Below are positions 43,360-52,539 of a DNA stretch of 64,000 nt, piece after piece; within the stretch, counting starts at the first letter, position 1, and every line of letters starts with the position of its first letter. The stretch is from JAHJQZ01 sp963675235 (lineage in GTDB: Bacteria > Pseudomonadota > Alphaproteobacteria > Rhizobiales > Devosiaceae): assembly GCA_963675235.2 (NCBI GenBank), contig CAXXFU010000004.1:186001-250000 (forward strand). The letters are read 5' to 3'. Position numbers and translations under genes: made by a program. A model generated the notes under the pieces. That model did no database searches, was not told the DNA's origin, and saw nothing but the letters and a program-made list of their open reading frames with translations.

Positions 43360-43571
43360 CCGTTGTCGCGCAGATAGGCCTGAAGCGCCGCCTCGGCGTC
43401 GGCATAGGGTTCCTGCTTGTCGACGCTCCAGTACTTGAGATCGTCGACCTGGATCGGCTTGCCGGTAATGGCGCAACGCACGAATGTACCCGGCTTCGTG
43501 ACGACGAAATCGGCGTCAAGATAGCGGAGCTTGGCTTCCTGCGGGGACAACCCGGAATCGAAAATATTCAT
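43356..43571 (-). CDS. DUF2093 family protein
   Basis: 71 residues: MNIFDSGLSPQEAKLRYLDADFVVTKPGTFVRCAITGKPIQVDDLKYWSVDKQEPYADAEAAL matches DUF2093 of alphaproteobacteria, where a conserved cysteine and W-S-V-x-x-Q-E-x-Y are typical. Function unknown. It is coupled to the LpxB-like gene downstream. Confidence 0.92.
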   Translation of the reverse strand: MNIFDSGLSPQEAKLRYLDADFVVTKPGTFVRCAITGKPIQVDDLKYWSVDKQEPYADAEAALQAYLRDNG

Positions 43572-43624
43572 CGGCTACGGACCTTTCGCCCTCCGAATAT
43601 AGGCTTTTGCGGCGCGGGGCAAAA

Positions 43625-45052
43625 CTAAAACAGCGAGGACTGCTCGTCCGCATCGGGCTTGGGGCGTGCCGGACGGGGACGCGGACGCGGCGGGGGCAAG
43701 TCTCCACCGTCTCCGACAACCGCTGCGGCATGACCGTCGGCAAACCCGATATCGATGCGCTGGCCGGAGGACAGTTGCTCGACCGAACGCAGCAGCTGCC
43801 CGTTCTCGTCCGAGACAAGCGCGAAGCCGCGAGCCTGCACCGACTTGTGGCTGAGCGAGACCAACAGCTTGTCGAGCCCGGCAAGACGTTCGTTGCGCTG
43901 CAGTGCGGTGCGGCGATAGGCCGGCAGCAACCGGCTGGCGCGATCCTCCAGACGATCACGGCCGAGCGCAATGCGCTGGCTCAGGATCCGCGGCGATAGC
44001 CGCGAATCGAGCCGGGCCAGCGACACGCGCTTGGCCGATGCAGCGGCGGCAAGGCCGGCGCTCAGACGCGAAGCGGCCAGATCGAGACGCTGGCGCGCCG
44101 TCGCCAGAAGATCGGTCGGGCGCGGCAGCCCGCGTTCGGCGGCCCGCAAACGATCGCGCAGCGAACCATTCGAGCGGACCAGCGCCTGGCGCTGGCGCGT
44201 ACCGAGATCGGCGACATAGGAGATGAGCTCGCCCCTGACCGGCACAGCCATTTCCGCCGCGCCCGTCGGTGTCGGCGCGCGCCGGTCCGAGGCGTAATCG
44301 ATCAGGGTCACGTCGGTCTCGTGGCCGACAGCGGAGATCAGCGGGATGTCGCTTGCCGCGGCGGCACGGACCACGACTTCCTCGTTGAAGCTCCACAGAT
44401 CCTCGACAGAGCCGCCGCCACGTCCGACGATTAGCAGTTCCGGGCGCGCGATCGCGCCGCCTTCCGGCAAGGCGTTGAACCCATTGATTGCGGCGGCAAT
44501 TTCGGCGGCAGCGCTTTCTCCCTGGACCCGGACCGGCCAGACAATGACATGGGTCGGAAACCGGTCGGCGAGACGATGAAGGATATCGCGGATCACCGCC
44601 CCGGTCGGCGAGGTGACGACGCCGATGACGCGCGGCAGATAGGGCAGGTCACGTTTGCGATCTGCGTCGAACAATCCTTCGGCAGCAAGCGTCTTCCGGC
44701 GCTCTTCCAGCAGGGCCATCAGCGCGCCGACGCCGGCCGGCTCCACCGTTTCGACGATGATCTGGTATTTCGATTGCCCGGCAAAGGTCGTCAGACGTCC
44801 CGTGACGATCACTTCCAGCCCCTGTTCGGGCTGGAAGCGCCAGCGCCCGGCCACACCTTTCCAGGCGACGGCGGAGATGACGGCGTTCTCGTCCTTCAGG
44901 TCGAAATAGACATGGCCCGACCCGGGCCGGCTCAGTCGCCCGACTTCGCCGCGCACGCGCACATGCTCGAAACCCTCCTCGAGCGTGCGCTTGACGGCAC
45001 TGGAGAGCTCGGAGACCGAATATTCGGGCACATTGGCCAGTTGCTCGTTCAT
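43625..45052 (-). CDS. xseA: Exodeoxyribonuclease VII large subunit
   Basis: About 475 residues. N-terminal OB-fold (PEYSVSELSSAVKRTLEEGFEHVRVRGEVGRLSRPGSGHVYFDLKDENAVI), then catalytic segments GVVTSPTGAVIRDILHRLADRFP, LLIVGRGGGSVEDLWSFNEEVV and SAVGHETDVTLIDYASDRRAPTPTGAAE. The C-terminus ends in a Pro/Arg-rich tail. ATG 45052 (MNEQLANVPEY) is likely; ATG 45070 and 45088 are in frame. Divergent from purD. Confidence 0.96.
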   Translation of the reverse strand: MNEQLANVPEYSVSELSSAVKRTLEEGFEHVRVRGEVGRLSRPGSGHVYFDLKDENAVISAVAWKGVAGRWRFQPEQGLEVIVTGRLTTFAGQSKYQIIVETVEPAGVGALMALLEERRKTLAAEGLFDADRKRDLPYLPRVIGVVTSPTGAVIRDILHRLADRFPTHVIVWPVRVQGESAAAEIAAAINGFNALPEGGAIARPELLIVGRGGGSVEDLWSFNEEVVVRAAAASDIPLISAVGHETDVTLIDYASDRRAPTPTGAAEMAVPVRGELISYVADLGTRQRQALVRSNGSLRDRLRAAERGLPRPTDLLATARQRLDLAASRLSAGLAAAASAKRVSLARLDSRLSPRILSQRIALGRDRLEDRASRLLPAYRRTALQRNERLAGLDKLLVSLSHKSVQARGFALVSDENGQLLRSVEQLSSGQRIDIGFADGHAAAVVGDGGDLPPPRPRPRPARPKPDADEQSSLF

Positions 45053-45145
45053 GCGACGATGACTGCCCATATCCGTCGCACCCGTCAAGACTGGTGTGAA
45101 TCGCTTTGCCTATGCTAGAGCCAATGCACAAAATCGGGCGGGGAC

Positions 45146-46420
45146 ATGCGGACACTTCTCATAGGCTCAGGCGGTCGCGAGCACGCATTGGCGTGGAAGC
45201 TGGCGCAATCGCCGAAACTCACCAAGCTCTTTATTGCCCCTGGCAATGGTGGCACGGCGATCGAGGGCGAGAACGTCGATCTCGATCCGACTGATCACCA
45301 GGCCATCATCGATTTCTGTAAACAGCAGGCGATCGAGTTCGTCGTTGTCGGTCCTGACGCGCAGGTGGTCGCCGGGCTTGGCGACGATGTCCGCGCCGCT
45401 GGCATCCCCTGTTTCAGCCCAAGCCGCGACGCCGGTCAGCTCGAAGGCTCCAAGACCTTCACCAAGATCCTGTGCAATGCCATGGGCATCCCCACTGCCC
45501 ACTATCGCGCCTTCGACAACGCCGAAGACGCTATCGAGCATGTCCGCAAGGTCGGCGCACCGATCGTGGTCAAGATGGACGGTCTGGCGCTCGGCAAAGG
45601 CGTCACTGTCGCCGAAACGGTTGAAGAGGCGGAAAGGGCCGTGCATGCCTGTTTCGCCGGCGTCGAGACAGGCGCCGAAGCCTCGGTGGTGATCGAGGAA
45701 TGCCTGTTCGGTGAAGAAGCGAGCCTGTTCGTTCTGTGCGACGGCATCAACACCCTGCCGCTTGCCACCGCCCAGGACCACAAGCGTGTCGGTGACGGCG
45801 ACACCGGTCCGAATACCGGGGGCATGGGCGCCTATTCGCCAGCACCGGTGATGACCGACGAACTGACGGACCGCGCCATGCGCGAGATCATCGCCCCGAC
45901 CGTCTCGGGCTTGGCAGCACGCGGCACACCCTATCAGGGCGTGCTCTATGCCGGGCTGATGATCACAAAGGACGGCCCCAAGCTCATCGAATACAACGCC
46001 CGCTTCGGCGATCCGGAATGCCAGGTGCTGTTCATGCGCCTCAAGTCCGACCTGCTTGACCTGCTCTATGCAACCGCCACCGGCAACCTTGTCGGCAAGG
46101 CGGCCGAATGGCGGCCCGAGGCGGCCCTGACCGTCATCATGGCGACCAAGGGCTATCCAGGCGCCTATGACAAGGGCAGCGCCATCAACGGGCTCGATGC
46201 GCTCAACTCCGACACGGTGCAGGTGTTCCATGCCGGCACGAAGCGCAGCGACACCGGCTATACCGCCAATGGCGGGCGGGTGCTCAACGTCACCGCGCTT
46301 GGCGCCAATGTCACCGAGGCCCAGGCCCGCGCCTATGAGGCCGTCGACAGGATCGACTGGCCCGAAGGCTTCTGCCGCCGCGACATCGGCTGGCGCGCCG
46401 TCGAACGGGAAAACAGCTAG
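45146..46420 (+). CDS. purD: Phosphoribosylamine-glycine ligase
   Basis: 424 residues, ATP-grasp fold. MRTLLIGSGGREHALAWKLAQSPKL at the start, LGKGVTVAETVEEAE, SLFVLCDGINTLPLATAQDHKRVGDGDTGPNTGGMGAYSPAP and EYNARFGDPECQVL. It makes GAR in purine synthesis. ATG 46146-type alternatives are not needed; ATG 45146 has GGCGGGG upstream. Confidence 0.98.
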   Translation: MRTLLIGSGGREHALAWKLAQSPKLTKLFIAPGNGGTAIEGENVDLDPTDHQAIIDFCKQQAIEFVVVGPDAQVVAGLGDDVRAAGIPCFSPSRDAGQLEGSKTFTKILCNAMGIPTAHYRAFDNAEDAIEHVRKVGAPIVVKMDGLALGKGVTVAETVEEAERAVHACFAGVETGAEASVVIEECLFGEEASLFVLCDGINTLPLATAQDHKRVGDGDTGPNTGGMGAYSPAPVMTDELTDRAMREIIAPTVSGLAARGTPYQGVLYAGLMITKDGPKLIEYNARFGDPECQVLFMRLKSDLLDLLYATATGNLVGKAAEWRPEAALTVIMATKGYPGAYDKGSAINGLDALNSDTVQVFHAGTKRSDTGYTANGGRVLNVTALGANVTEAQARAYEAVDRIDWPEGFCRRDIGWRAVERENS

Positions 46421-46535
46421 CCTCGTGCAATGCTCGGGCAGGGATCGGGGCTCGCCGCCTTCCGGCCTGGCGTAACGATTTTACCATCAGGACCTGCTAG
46501 AACCGGCAAATGGCGCGGCTCTATCGGCACATGCG

Positions 46536-47399
46536 ATGACACTCGACGGCGGACCCAGGATCGGCGTGGCACTCGGCGGCGGATCGGCGCGCGGGCTGGC
46601 GCATATCTCATTCATCGAAGCAATGGACGAACTCGGGCTGAGACCGGCCCGCATTGCCGGCACCTCGATCGGGTCTCTGATCGGAGCTGGGTGGGCCAGC
46701 GGCATGACCGGATCGGACCTGCGCGCCCACGCCGTGGGCGTGCTCGGCACCATGCAGTCGATCACCGGACGACTGTGGGCCACCCACACCCGTGACCTCT
46801 CGCGCCTGTTCAAGCAGGGCCTGCCCATCCAGCTCGATCCAGAGGATGTGGTCGAAGCCTTCCTGCCCGATGATTTCGTCAAAGATTTCAGCGACCTTAG
46901 AGTACCGTTTTTCGCCGTCGCCACCGATTATTGGGCCTGGAACCAGGTGGTCTTCGACAGCGGGCCTCTGGTGCCTGCAATTGCCGCCTCGGTCGCGGTG
47001 CCGAGCTTTTTCAAGCCGATGGAGAACGGCAACCGCCTGCTTGTCGATGGCGGCGTCGCCAATCCGCTACCGCTCGACATCGCCTCGGTGGACACCGATT
47101 TGAGGGTCGCGGTCGACGTCAACGGCGAACCGATCATGTTGCACCCTCTGAAACTGCCCTCCCCGCTCGATGTCGCCGCCGGCTCGGCCCAGATCATGGC
47201 CCACCATCTGAGCGCCCACATGATCGCCGCCTATCCGCCCGACGTCTATGTTCGCCCGCATGTGCAGAGCTTCCAGGCCCATGAATTCTGGCGGGTGACG
47301 GAAATCCTCAAGGCCGGTGACCGCGAGAAAGAGCAGTTCAAACGTCACCTCGGCGACGCGGTTGAGGCCTTCATCTCCGGGACGCGAAAAACGCCTTGA
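46536..47399 (+). CDS. Patatin-like phospholipase
   Basis: 287 residues. Oxyanion loop VALGGGSARGLAH (residues about 11-23), nucleophile serine in AGTSIGSLIG (G-x-S-x-G) and the catalytic aspartate in LLVDGGVANPLPLDI (D-G-G). These define a bacterial RssA/patatin serine hydrolase of cytosolic, membrane-associated type. Substrate unknown. Its 3' end overlaps the 3' end of tadA on the other strand by about 29 bp. Confidence 0.93.
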   Translation: MTLDGGPRIGVALGGGSARGLAHISFIEAMDELGLRPARIAGTSIGSLIGAGWASGMTGSDLRAHAVGVLGTMQSITGRLWATHTRDLSRLFKQGLPIQLDPEDVVEAFLPDDFVKDFSDLRVPFFAVATDYWAWNQVVFDSGPLVPAIAASVAVPSFFKPMENGNRLLVDGGVANPLPLDIASVDTDLRVAVDVNGEPIMLHPLKLPSPLDVAAGSAQIMAHHLSAHMIAAYPPDVYVRPHVQSFQAHEFWRVTEILKAGDREKEQFKRHLGDAVEAFISGTRKTP

Positions 47400-47817
47400 G
47401 CAGCTCGGCGGATGCCGTTTCGCTCAGCCCGCCAACAACCTCCGGGCGATGGTGACAGGTTGGCTGGTCGAAGAACCTGACACCATTGTCGATGGCCCCG
47501 CCCTTGGGATCGGGCGCGCCGTAATAGACCCGCCGCAAGCGCGCATGGGCGATGGCCCCGGCGCACATGGTGCATGGTTCGAGCGTCACATAGAGATCGC
47601 ATTCGCCGAGCCATTCGCCGCCGAGCGCCTTGAGCGCCTGGCGGATCGCCAGCATTTCGGCATGCGCCGTCGGATCGCCGAGCGCAGACATGCGATTGGC
47701 GCTTTCGGCAATGATCTCGCCCTCGCGCACGACAACCGCGCCGACCGGCACTTCGCCGGCTTCGGCAGCTTGTTCGGCCAACTCCAGCGCACGGACCATC
47801 GGGCTTTTCGCTGACAA
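47371..47817 (-). CDS. tadA: tRNA adenosine(34) deaminase
   Basis: About 148 residues. Zinc motifs HAEMLAIRQA (H-A-E) and TLEPCTMCAGAIAHARL (P-C-x2-C) show the cytidine/deoxycytidylate deaminase fold; VPVGAVVV and VYYGAPDPKGGA are typical of TadA. It makes inosine at the wobble base of tRNA-Arg(ACG). TTG 47817 has AAAGGA at good distance; ATG 47799 is the alternative. An open frame to 48459 is antisense to mutL and not real. Confidence 0.93.
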   Translation of the reverse strand: MSAKSPMVRALELAEQAAEAGEVPVGAVVVREGEIIAESANRMSALGDPTAHAEMLAIRQALKALGGEWLGECDLYVTLEPCTMCAGAIAHARLRRVYYGAPDPKGGAIDNGVRFFDQPTCHHRPEVVGGLSETASAELLKAFFASRR

Positions 47818-47872
47818 TGTTCGTCCTTTCGCGAATCGTGCTCTAGAGTCCCTGACAAAGGAGACTGGACCC

Positions 47873-49675
47873 ATGCCCGTTCGGCAATTGCCCGACGACC
47901 TCGTCAACAGGATCGCGGCCGGTGAAGTGGTGGAGCGTCCGGCAAGCGTCGTCAAGGAGCTTGTCGAGAATGCCATCGACGCCAGCGCGTCGCGTATCGC
48001 CATTGTCACCTCCGGTGGTGGCAAGGCATTGATCCGCGTCGAGGACGACGGCATGGGCATGGATGAGGCCGATCTCGTCCTTTCCGTCGAGCGCCACGCC
48101 ACGTCCAAGCTGACGGCCGACGATCTCGACGATATCCGCACCCTCGGGTTCCGCGGCGAGGCGCTGGCCTCGATCGCCGCCGTGTCCGAACTAACCATCT
48201 CCTCCCGGCCCGCGGGGGCGGAATCCGGCCTGTCGCTCTCGGTTCGGCGCGGCATGCGCGGCGAGATCCGGCCCGAGGCGATGAACCAGGGCACCATAAT
48301 CGAGATGCGCGACCTGTTCGCCGCCGTACCGGCGCGGCTGAAATTCCTCAAGTCCGACCGGGCCGAAACCGGCGCCATCACCGATGTCGTCAAGCGCCTG
48401 GCCATGGCCAATCCGGAAGTGGCGTTCTCGCTCAGCGGAAGCGATCGCTCCTCGATCAATTATGGTGCCCATTCCGGTCCCGGCGCCCTTCGCAACCGCG
48501 TCGCCGAGGTGATGGGTCCCGATTTCACTGCCAACGCCGTGACCCTCGCGTTCAGCCGCGATGGACTGGTGATTGCCGGGCTGGCCGGACTGCCAACCTA
48601 CACCCGCGCCAATTCGCTCAGTCAGTTCTATTTCGTCAACGGCCGTTCGGTGCGCGACAAGGTCCTGCTTGGAGCGGTGCGTGCCGCCTTTTCCGACTTC
48701 GTCTTCCGCGATCGCTTCCCGGCCATCGCGCTGTTCGTTTCCGTCGATCCGGCGGAAGTCGACGTCAATGTCCATCCGGCCAAGACGGAACTGCGCTTCC
48801 GCGACCAGGGTGCGGTACGCGGGGCGACCATACGCGCCATCGCCAACGCCCTTGCCGAGGCCGGCTACAAGGCCTCGTCCAGCGTCGCCGACAAGGCGCT
48901 TGCCGCCTTCACCGTGCCTGAACCGACGACGGGCCGGCAGGATGCTTCGGCCTACGCGCCTCCCCAGCCTTCGCAAGCACCTTGGTTCGGCACCGTTTCT
49001 CCCACCGCGCCACCCGCCGAGCTGCGCCGCGAGATCGACCGCGCCTTTGCCGAGCCGGTTGCGCGCTACGACGCGGCAGCATCCGAACCGGGCGAACACT
49101 TCCCGCTCGGCGCGGCGCGGGCGCAGTTTTTCGATACCTATATCGTTGCCGAAAACAGTGATTCCCTGGTGCTGATCGACCAGCACGCGGCTCACGAGCG
49201 CCTGGTCTATGAGCGCTTCAAGGCCGAACTCGCCTCCGGACCGGTGCCCAGCCAGGCTCATCTCATCCCGGTCGTGGTCGAGCTGAACGAAGAGGATTGC
49301 AACCGGCTGGAGGCGGCTGCGCCGGACTTCGAACGGCTCGGCCTGTTCCTCGAAAGGTTCGGTTCTGACGCCATGGCGGTCTCGGCAACGCCCGCCGTAC
49401 TCGGCCAGACCGACATCACCCCGCTTGTGCGCGATATCGCCGATGGCCTCGCCGAATGGGAAGCGTCGCCGGCCCTGACCAACCGCATCGACGCTCTGAT
49501 CGGACGCATGGCCTGTCACGGCTCGGTGCGCGCCGGCCGGCGCCTCAGACCCGAGGAAATGAACGCGTTGCTGCGCGACATGGAGCAAACGCCTCATTCC
49601 GGCCAGTGCATCCATGGCCGGCCGACCTATGTCGAACTGAAGAAAACCGACCTCGAACGCCTATTCGGGCGCTAG
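47873..49675 (+). CDS. mutL: DNA mismatch repair protein MutL
   Basis: 600 residues. GHKL ATPase: IAAGEVVERPASVVKELVENAIDA, VEDDGMGM, TLGFRGEALASIAAVSE. The middle domain has FVNGRSVRDK and DVNVHPAKTELRF. A Pro/Ala linker at about 345-410 leads to the C-terminal dimer domain with DQHAAHERLVYERFK and ACHGSVRAGRRL...QCIHGRPTYVEL. Endonuclease motif DQHAAHE(R) is present in the alphaproteobacterial form. ATG 47873 follows AAAGGAG. The stop TAG (49673-49675) lies in the left end of a repeat element. Confidence 0.97.
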   Translation: MPVRQLPDDLVNRIAAGEVVERPASVVKELVENAIDASASRIAIVTSGGGKALIRVEDDGMGMDEADLVLSVERHATSKLTADDLDDIRTLGFRGEALASIAAVSELTISSRPAGAESGLSLSVRRGMRGEIRPEAMNQGTIIEMRDLFAAVPARLKFLKSDRAETGAITDVVKRLAMANPEVAFSLSGSDRSSINYGAHSGPGALRNRVAEVMGPDFTANAVTLAFSRDGLVIAGLAGLPTYTRANSLSQFYFVNGRSVRDKVLLGAVRAAFSDFVFRDRFPAIALFVSVDPAEVDVNVHPAKTELRFRDQGAVRGATIRAIANALAEAGYKASSSVADKALAAFTVPEPTTGRQDASAYAPPQPSQAPWFGTVSPTAPPAELRREIDRAFAEPVARYDAAASEPGEHFPLGAARAQFFDTYIVAENSDSLVLIDQHAAHERLVYERFKAELASGPVPSQAHLIPVVVELNEEDCNRLEAAAPDFERLGLFLERFGSDAMAVSATPAVLGQTDITPLVRDIADGLAEWEASPALTNRIDALIGRMACHGSVRAGRRLRPEEMNALLRDMEQTPHSGQCIHGRPTYVELKKTDLERLFGR

Positions 49676-49779
49676 AGCGCTGCACGTTTTGATGGAATCA
49701 AAACGAACGCTCCAAGTCATTGAGGTGTCGTGTTCTCGAACCGGAAAAGTAGCATCCACTTTTCCTGAAAACACTCTAG
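49672..49779 (+). repeat. 108-bp RIME-like intergenic element, copy 1
   Basis: Bounded by CTAGAG (49672-49677) and CTCTAG (49774-49779). It contains two hairpins: GTTTTGAT-gga-ATCAAAAC and GGAAAAGT-agcatcc-ACTTTTCC. Exactly 108 bp, the length reported for Rhizobium-specific intergenic mosaic elements (RIME1). It fills the whole space between convergent mutL and rsmD and holds the stop codons of both. Confidence 0.82.
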
Positions 49780-50342
49780 TCGGAATCGCTCTCAACGCTC
49801 AGGAAACGGATCGTCGTGTCACCGTAATCGCGCGCATCATTGACCGTAAAACCCTCCGGCAGCGTCAGCGCGACACCCTTTTTCTCTTCGAGGACCACAA
49901 GCGCCTCGGATGTCAGCCAGCCGCCGTCGTGGGCCGAGGCCAGTGCCTGCTCGCCAAGTCCCTTGCCATAGGGCGGGTCGAGGAAAACGAGATCGAAGGG
50001 TCGGAAGCGTTCGATGGGGCCAAGCGCCGTGGCATCGCGCTTCAAGAGTTTCGCCCTGCCGCCGATGCCGAAAACCTCGATATGGTCGCGGATCAATGCC
50101 CGTGCGGCGATGCCACTGTCGACAAACATGGCGAAGCTCGCTCCGCGAGATAGGGCTTCGAGCCCGAGCGCGCCAGTGCCGGCAAAGAGATCAAGCACGC
50201 GCGCACCGCCGAGATCAGGCCCGAGCTGGCTCGCCAGCATGTTGAACACTGATTCCCGTACCCGGTCAGACGTCGGACGGATCGAGTCGTCGGGCGGTGA
50301 GCCGATGGCGCGCCCCCGGAATGCACCGGCGACAATGCGCAT
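49776..50342 (-). CDS. rsmD: 16S rRNA (guanine-966-N2)-methyltransferase
   Basis: 188 residues. RPTSDRVRESVFNML at the start, SAM motif VLDLFAGTGALGLEALSRGAS and catalytic FDLVFLDPPYGKG (D-P-P-Y). Its start abuts the stop of the pseudouridine synthase gene, so the two are coupled. Its TAG lies in the right end of the 108-bp repeat element. Confidence 0.97.
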   Translation of the reverse strand: MRIVAGAFRGRAIGSPPDDSIRPTSDRVRESVFNMLASQLGPDLGGARVLDLFAGTGALGLEALSRGASFAMFVDSGIAARALIRDHIEVFGIGGRAKLLKRDATALGPIERFRPFDLVFLDPPYGKGLGEQALASAHDGGWLTSEALVVLEEKKGVALTLPEGFTVNDARDYGDTTIRFLSVESDSD

Positions 50343-51809
50343 CTATTTCGGCCCCCGGCCGCGCGGACCTGCCGGCCTTCCACCACCACCCGACGGTCTG
50401 CCACCGCCCGAAGGCCTGCCGCCACCAAAGGGCTTGCCGCCGCCGGATGGCCTGCCACCGCCGCGCGGACCGCCCGGCTTGGCGCCATCGCGTGATCCAC
50501 TCGATCTGGCGCCGCCACGGGGACCGTCCGACCGCTGGCCACCACGCGCATCCGGACGCGATCCGGGGCGTGCCGGCTTCCGGTCGGCGAACGGCCGGTC
50601 GGGCCTGTCGCCGGATGCCGGCCTGCCTCCGCCGCCGCGCGGACGGTCATCCCGATTGCCTTCGCGGGGTCGGTCATTCCGGTCGCGACCACGTGCTTCG
50701 TCGCGTCCGCGTGCGCCGAAACTCCTGTTCTCCCCGCCCTCGTCCTCGCGCCGGTCACGGCGCGGGCGCGGCGCTTCCTCGACCAGTTGGCGGCCGTCGT
50801 CGAAAAGAACGCGGCGCGTTGCCGGCTTGTCCTCGCCGAATCGTTTTGTGGCACGCTCTGGAGGCACCTTGCCCTCGGCGCGTTGCTTGGCGAAACGTGG
50901 CTCGCCAGTGCGCGGCTTGGGCGCTGCGGCCTTCTTGCCCGGCCGGGGCTGCCGCCCGCGCAGCCGCGCGTTGGGATCATTCGGATTGCGCGACGGCTTG
51001 GCCGGGCGTTCCATCACTTCCTCGGGAAAAGCGCTGTCGAAATCGACGCCGGCCCGCTCAGCCAGTTTCTCGCCGAGCTGGTCGCGCAGCACCTTGGCCT
51101 TGACCAGCGACACCGATCCGATCGGCATATCCCCGAGTTGGAACGGGCCATACGAGATACGGATTAGCCGGTTGACCTGCAGGCCGAGTTCGCCGAGGAC
51201 ATTCTTGACCTCGCGGTTCTTGCCTTCGCGCAATGCCACGACCAGCCAGACATTGCCGCCTTGCACGCGTTCGAGCGTGGCCTCGATCGGCCCATAATTG
51301 ACCCCGTCGACCGACAGACCCTTTTTCAGCGTGTCGAGCCGCGCCTGGTCGATCGAACCAAAGGCGCGGACACGGTATTTCCTCAGCCAGCCGGTCGACG
51401 GCAGTTCGAGCACACGCTTGAGCCCGCCGTCATTGGTCAGGAGCAACAGACCCTCGGTGTTGATGTCGAGCCGGCCAACCGTCAGCACGCGCGGCAGTCC
51501 CTCGGCTTCGAGCTTGTCGAAAATGGTCTCGCGGCCCTCGGGATCCTTTTCGGTCACCACCAGACCTGCCGGCTTGTGATAGAGCCACAGGCGCGTGCCG
51601 TGACGGGCGGCAAGCGGCTCCCCGTCGACGGTGATCGCCTGGGCCGGCGTGACATTGGTCGCGGGGGTGGTAACGAGTTTGCCATCGATGCCAACGCGGC
51701 CGTCGGCAATCCATTTTTCGGCGTCACGGCGCGAGCACAGCCCGGCGCGCGCGATCACCTTTGCGAGCCGCTCGCCTTCAGGCGCCGGCTTTGGGTTTTT
51801 TTCGGCCAT
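50343..51809 (-). CDS. RluB/RsuA-family 23S rRNA pseudouridine synthase with Gly/Arg-rich tail
   Basis: 488 residues. N-terminal S4 domain (RLAKVIARAGLCSRRDAEKWIADGRVGIDGKLV), then the synthase domain with catalytic Asp in VGRLDINTEGLLLLTNDG and the C-terminal EGKNREVKNVLGELGLQVNRLIRISYGPFQL. The catalytic part ends near residue 250. After it come some 200 residues rich in Arg, Gly, Pro and Asp, ending in RPSGGG-type repeats. This tail is common in Hyphomicrobiales RluB homologues and may bind rRNA. ATG 51809. Confidence 0.94.
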   Translation of the reverse strand: MAEKNPKPAPEGERLAKVIARAGLCSRRDAEKWIADGRVGIDGKLVTTPATNVTPAQAITVDGEPLAARHGTRLWLYHKPAGLVVTEKDPEGRETIFDKLEAEGLPRVLTVGRLDINTEGLLLLTNDGGLKRVLELPSTGWLRKYRVRAFGSIDQARLDTLKKGLSVDGVNYGPIEATLERVQGGNVWLVVALREGKNREVKNVLGELGLQVNRLIRISYGPFQLGDMPIGSVSLVKAKVLRDQLGEKLAERAGVDFDSAFPEEVMERPAKPSRNPNDPNARLRGRQPRPGKKAAAPKPRTGEPRFAKQRAEGKVPPERATKRFGEDKPATRRVLFDDGRQLVEEAPRPRRDRREDEGGENRSFGARGRDEARGRDRNDRPREGNRDDRPRGGGGRPASGDRPDRPFADRKPARPGSRPDARGGQRSDGPRGGARSSGSRDGAKPGGPRGGGRPSGGGKPFGGGRPSGGGRPSGGGGRPAGPRGRGPK

Positions 51810-51837
51810 GTTCTGATCCTGGGTCGATGCGGAGCGC

Positions 51838-52446
51838 TCAGCCCTGCTGAAGTTTCTGCCTGATCTCGGGCGGACAGGCCGGATCTTCGAGCGGAACGAG
51901 ATCGCCATTGGCGGCAAGGCACACCGCGTCCTGACCACCGACGGTGCTGACGGAGAAATAGGACTGGTCGGGCACCCACAGCGGCGCCGAGGCATTGTTG
52001 ATGCGCAGCTTGCCGGCTTCGATGTTCGACGTGATCTGGGCAATCTCGGCATTGGTCAGCTTGCGGCCGGAATCGGCGATGCCGTCGAACACGATGATCG
52101 AGCGGATTCGCGAGACTTCCTCGTCGGAAAGCCCTGTTGTGTCGAGCTTGGCCCGGTCATGATCGGTCGGGATCATGGCGATGCCGGATTCCTCGCTCGG
52201 CGGCGGCACGGCCACCCCTTCCTTGGGCAGGGCCAGCAGGCCACGCGGCGTCTTGATCGGCTGCTTGGTCTCGCGCGGAATGACGCCGAGGCCCTTCAGT
52301 GTCTCCTGTCCGACCTCGCGTTCGAACGTGCCGACATCCGACAGCGCATTGGTGCCTTCGATCGTGGTGCAGGCGGAAAGCGAAACCGCCAGCAAGGTGA
52401 TTGCACCTGCCAGCCCGAAAAGCCGCTTGCCGGAATACTTGTACAT
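51838..52446 (-). CDS. Hypothetical lipoprotein
   Basis: 202 residues with a lipoprotein signal (MYKYSGKRLFGLAGAITLLAVSLSAC, lipobox S-L-S-A-C). The mature part is polar, with KTPRGLLALPKEGVAVPPPSEE and a charged helical middle; no family is recognised. It follows lspA closely on the same strand (93-bp gap), a place where alphaproteobacteria often carry a lipoprotein gene, and precedes the pseudouridine synthase gene. Confidence 0.72.
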   Translation of the reverse strand: MYKYSGKRLFGLAGAITLLAVSLSACTTIEGTNALSDVGTFEREVGQETLKGLGVIPRETKQPIKTPRGLLALPKEGVAVPPPSEESGIAMIPTDHDRAKLDTTGLSDEEVSRIRSIIVFDGIADSGRKLTNAEIAQITSNIEAGKLRINNASAPLWVPDQSYFSVSTVGGQDAVCLAANGDLVPLEDPACPPEIRQKLQQG

Positions 52447-52539
52447 AAGGCTACGCCCCTAACTGCTGCCGTTCCGCCCCGGCGGAGGCGCTTATAGCAC
52501 CAATGCCGGTGATCAAACCAGACCATGGTTTCCAAGCCG

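Noticed and set aside
47800..48459. N-terminal extension of tadA by over 200 codons
   Set aside because: The extension is antisense to mutL; a TTG start with good Shine-Dalgarno at 47817 gives the normal family length.
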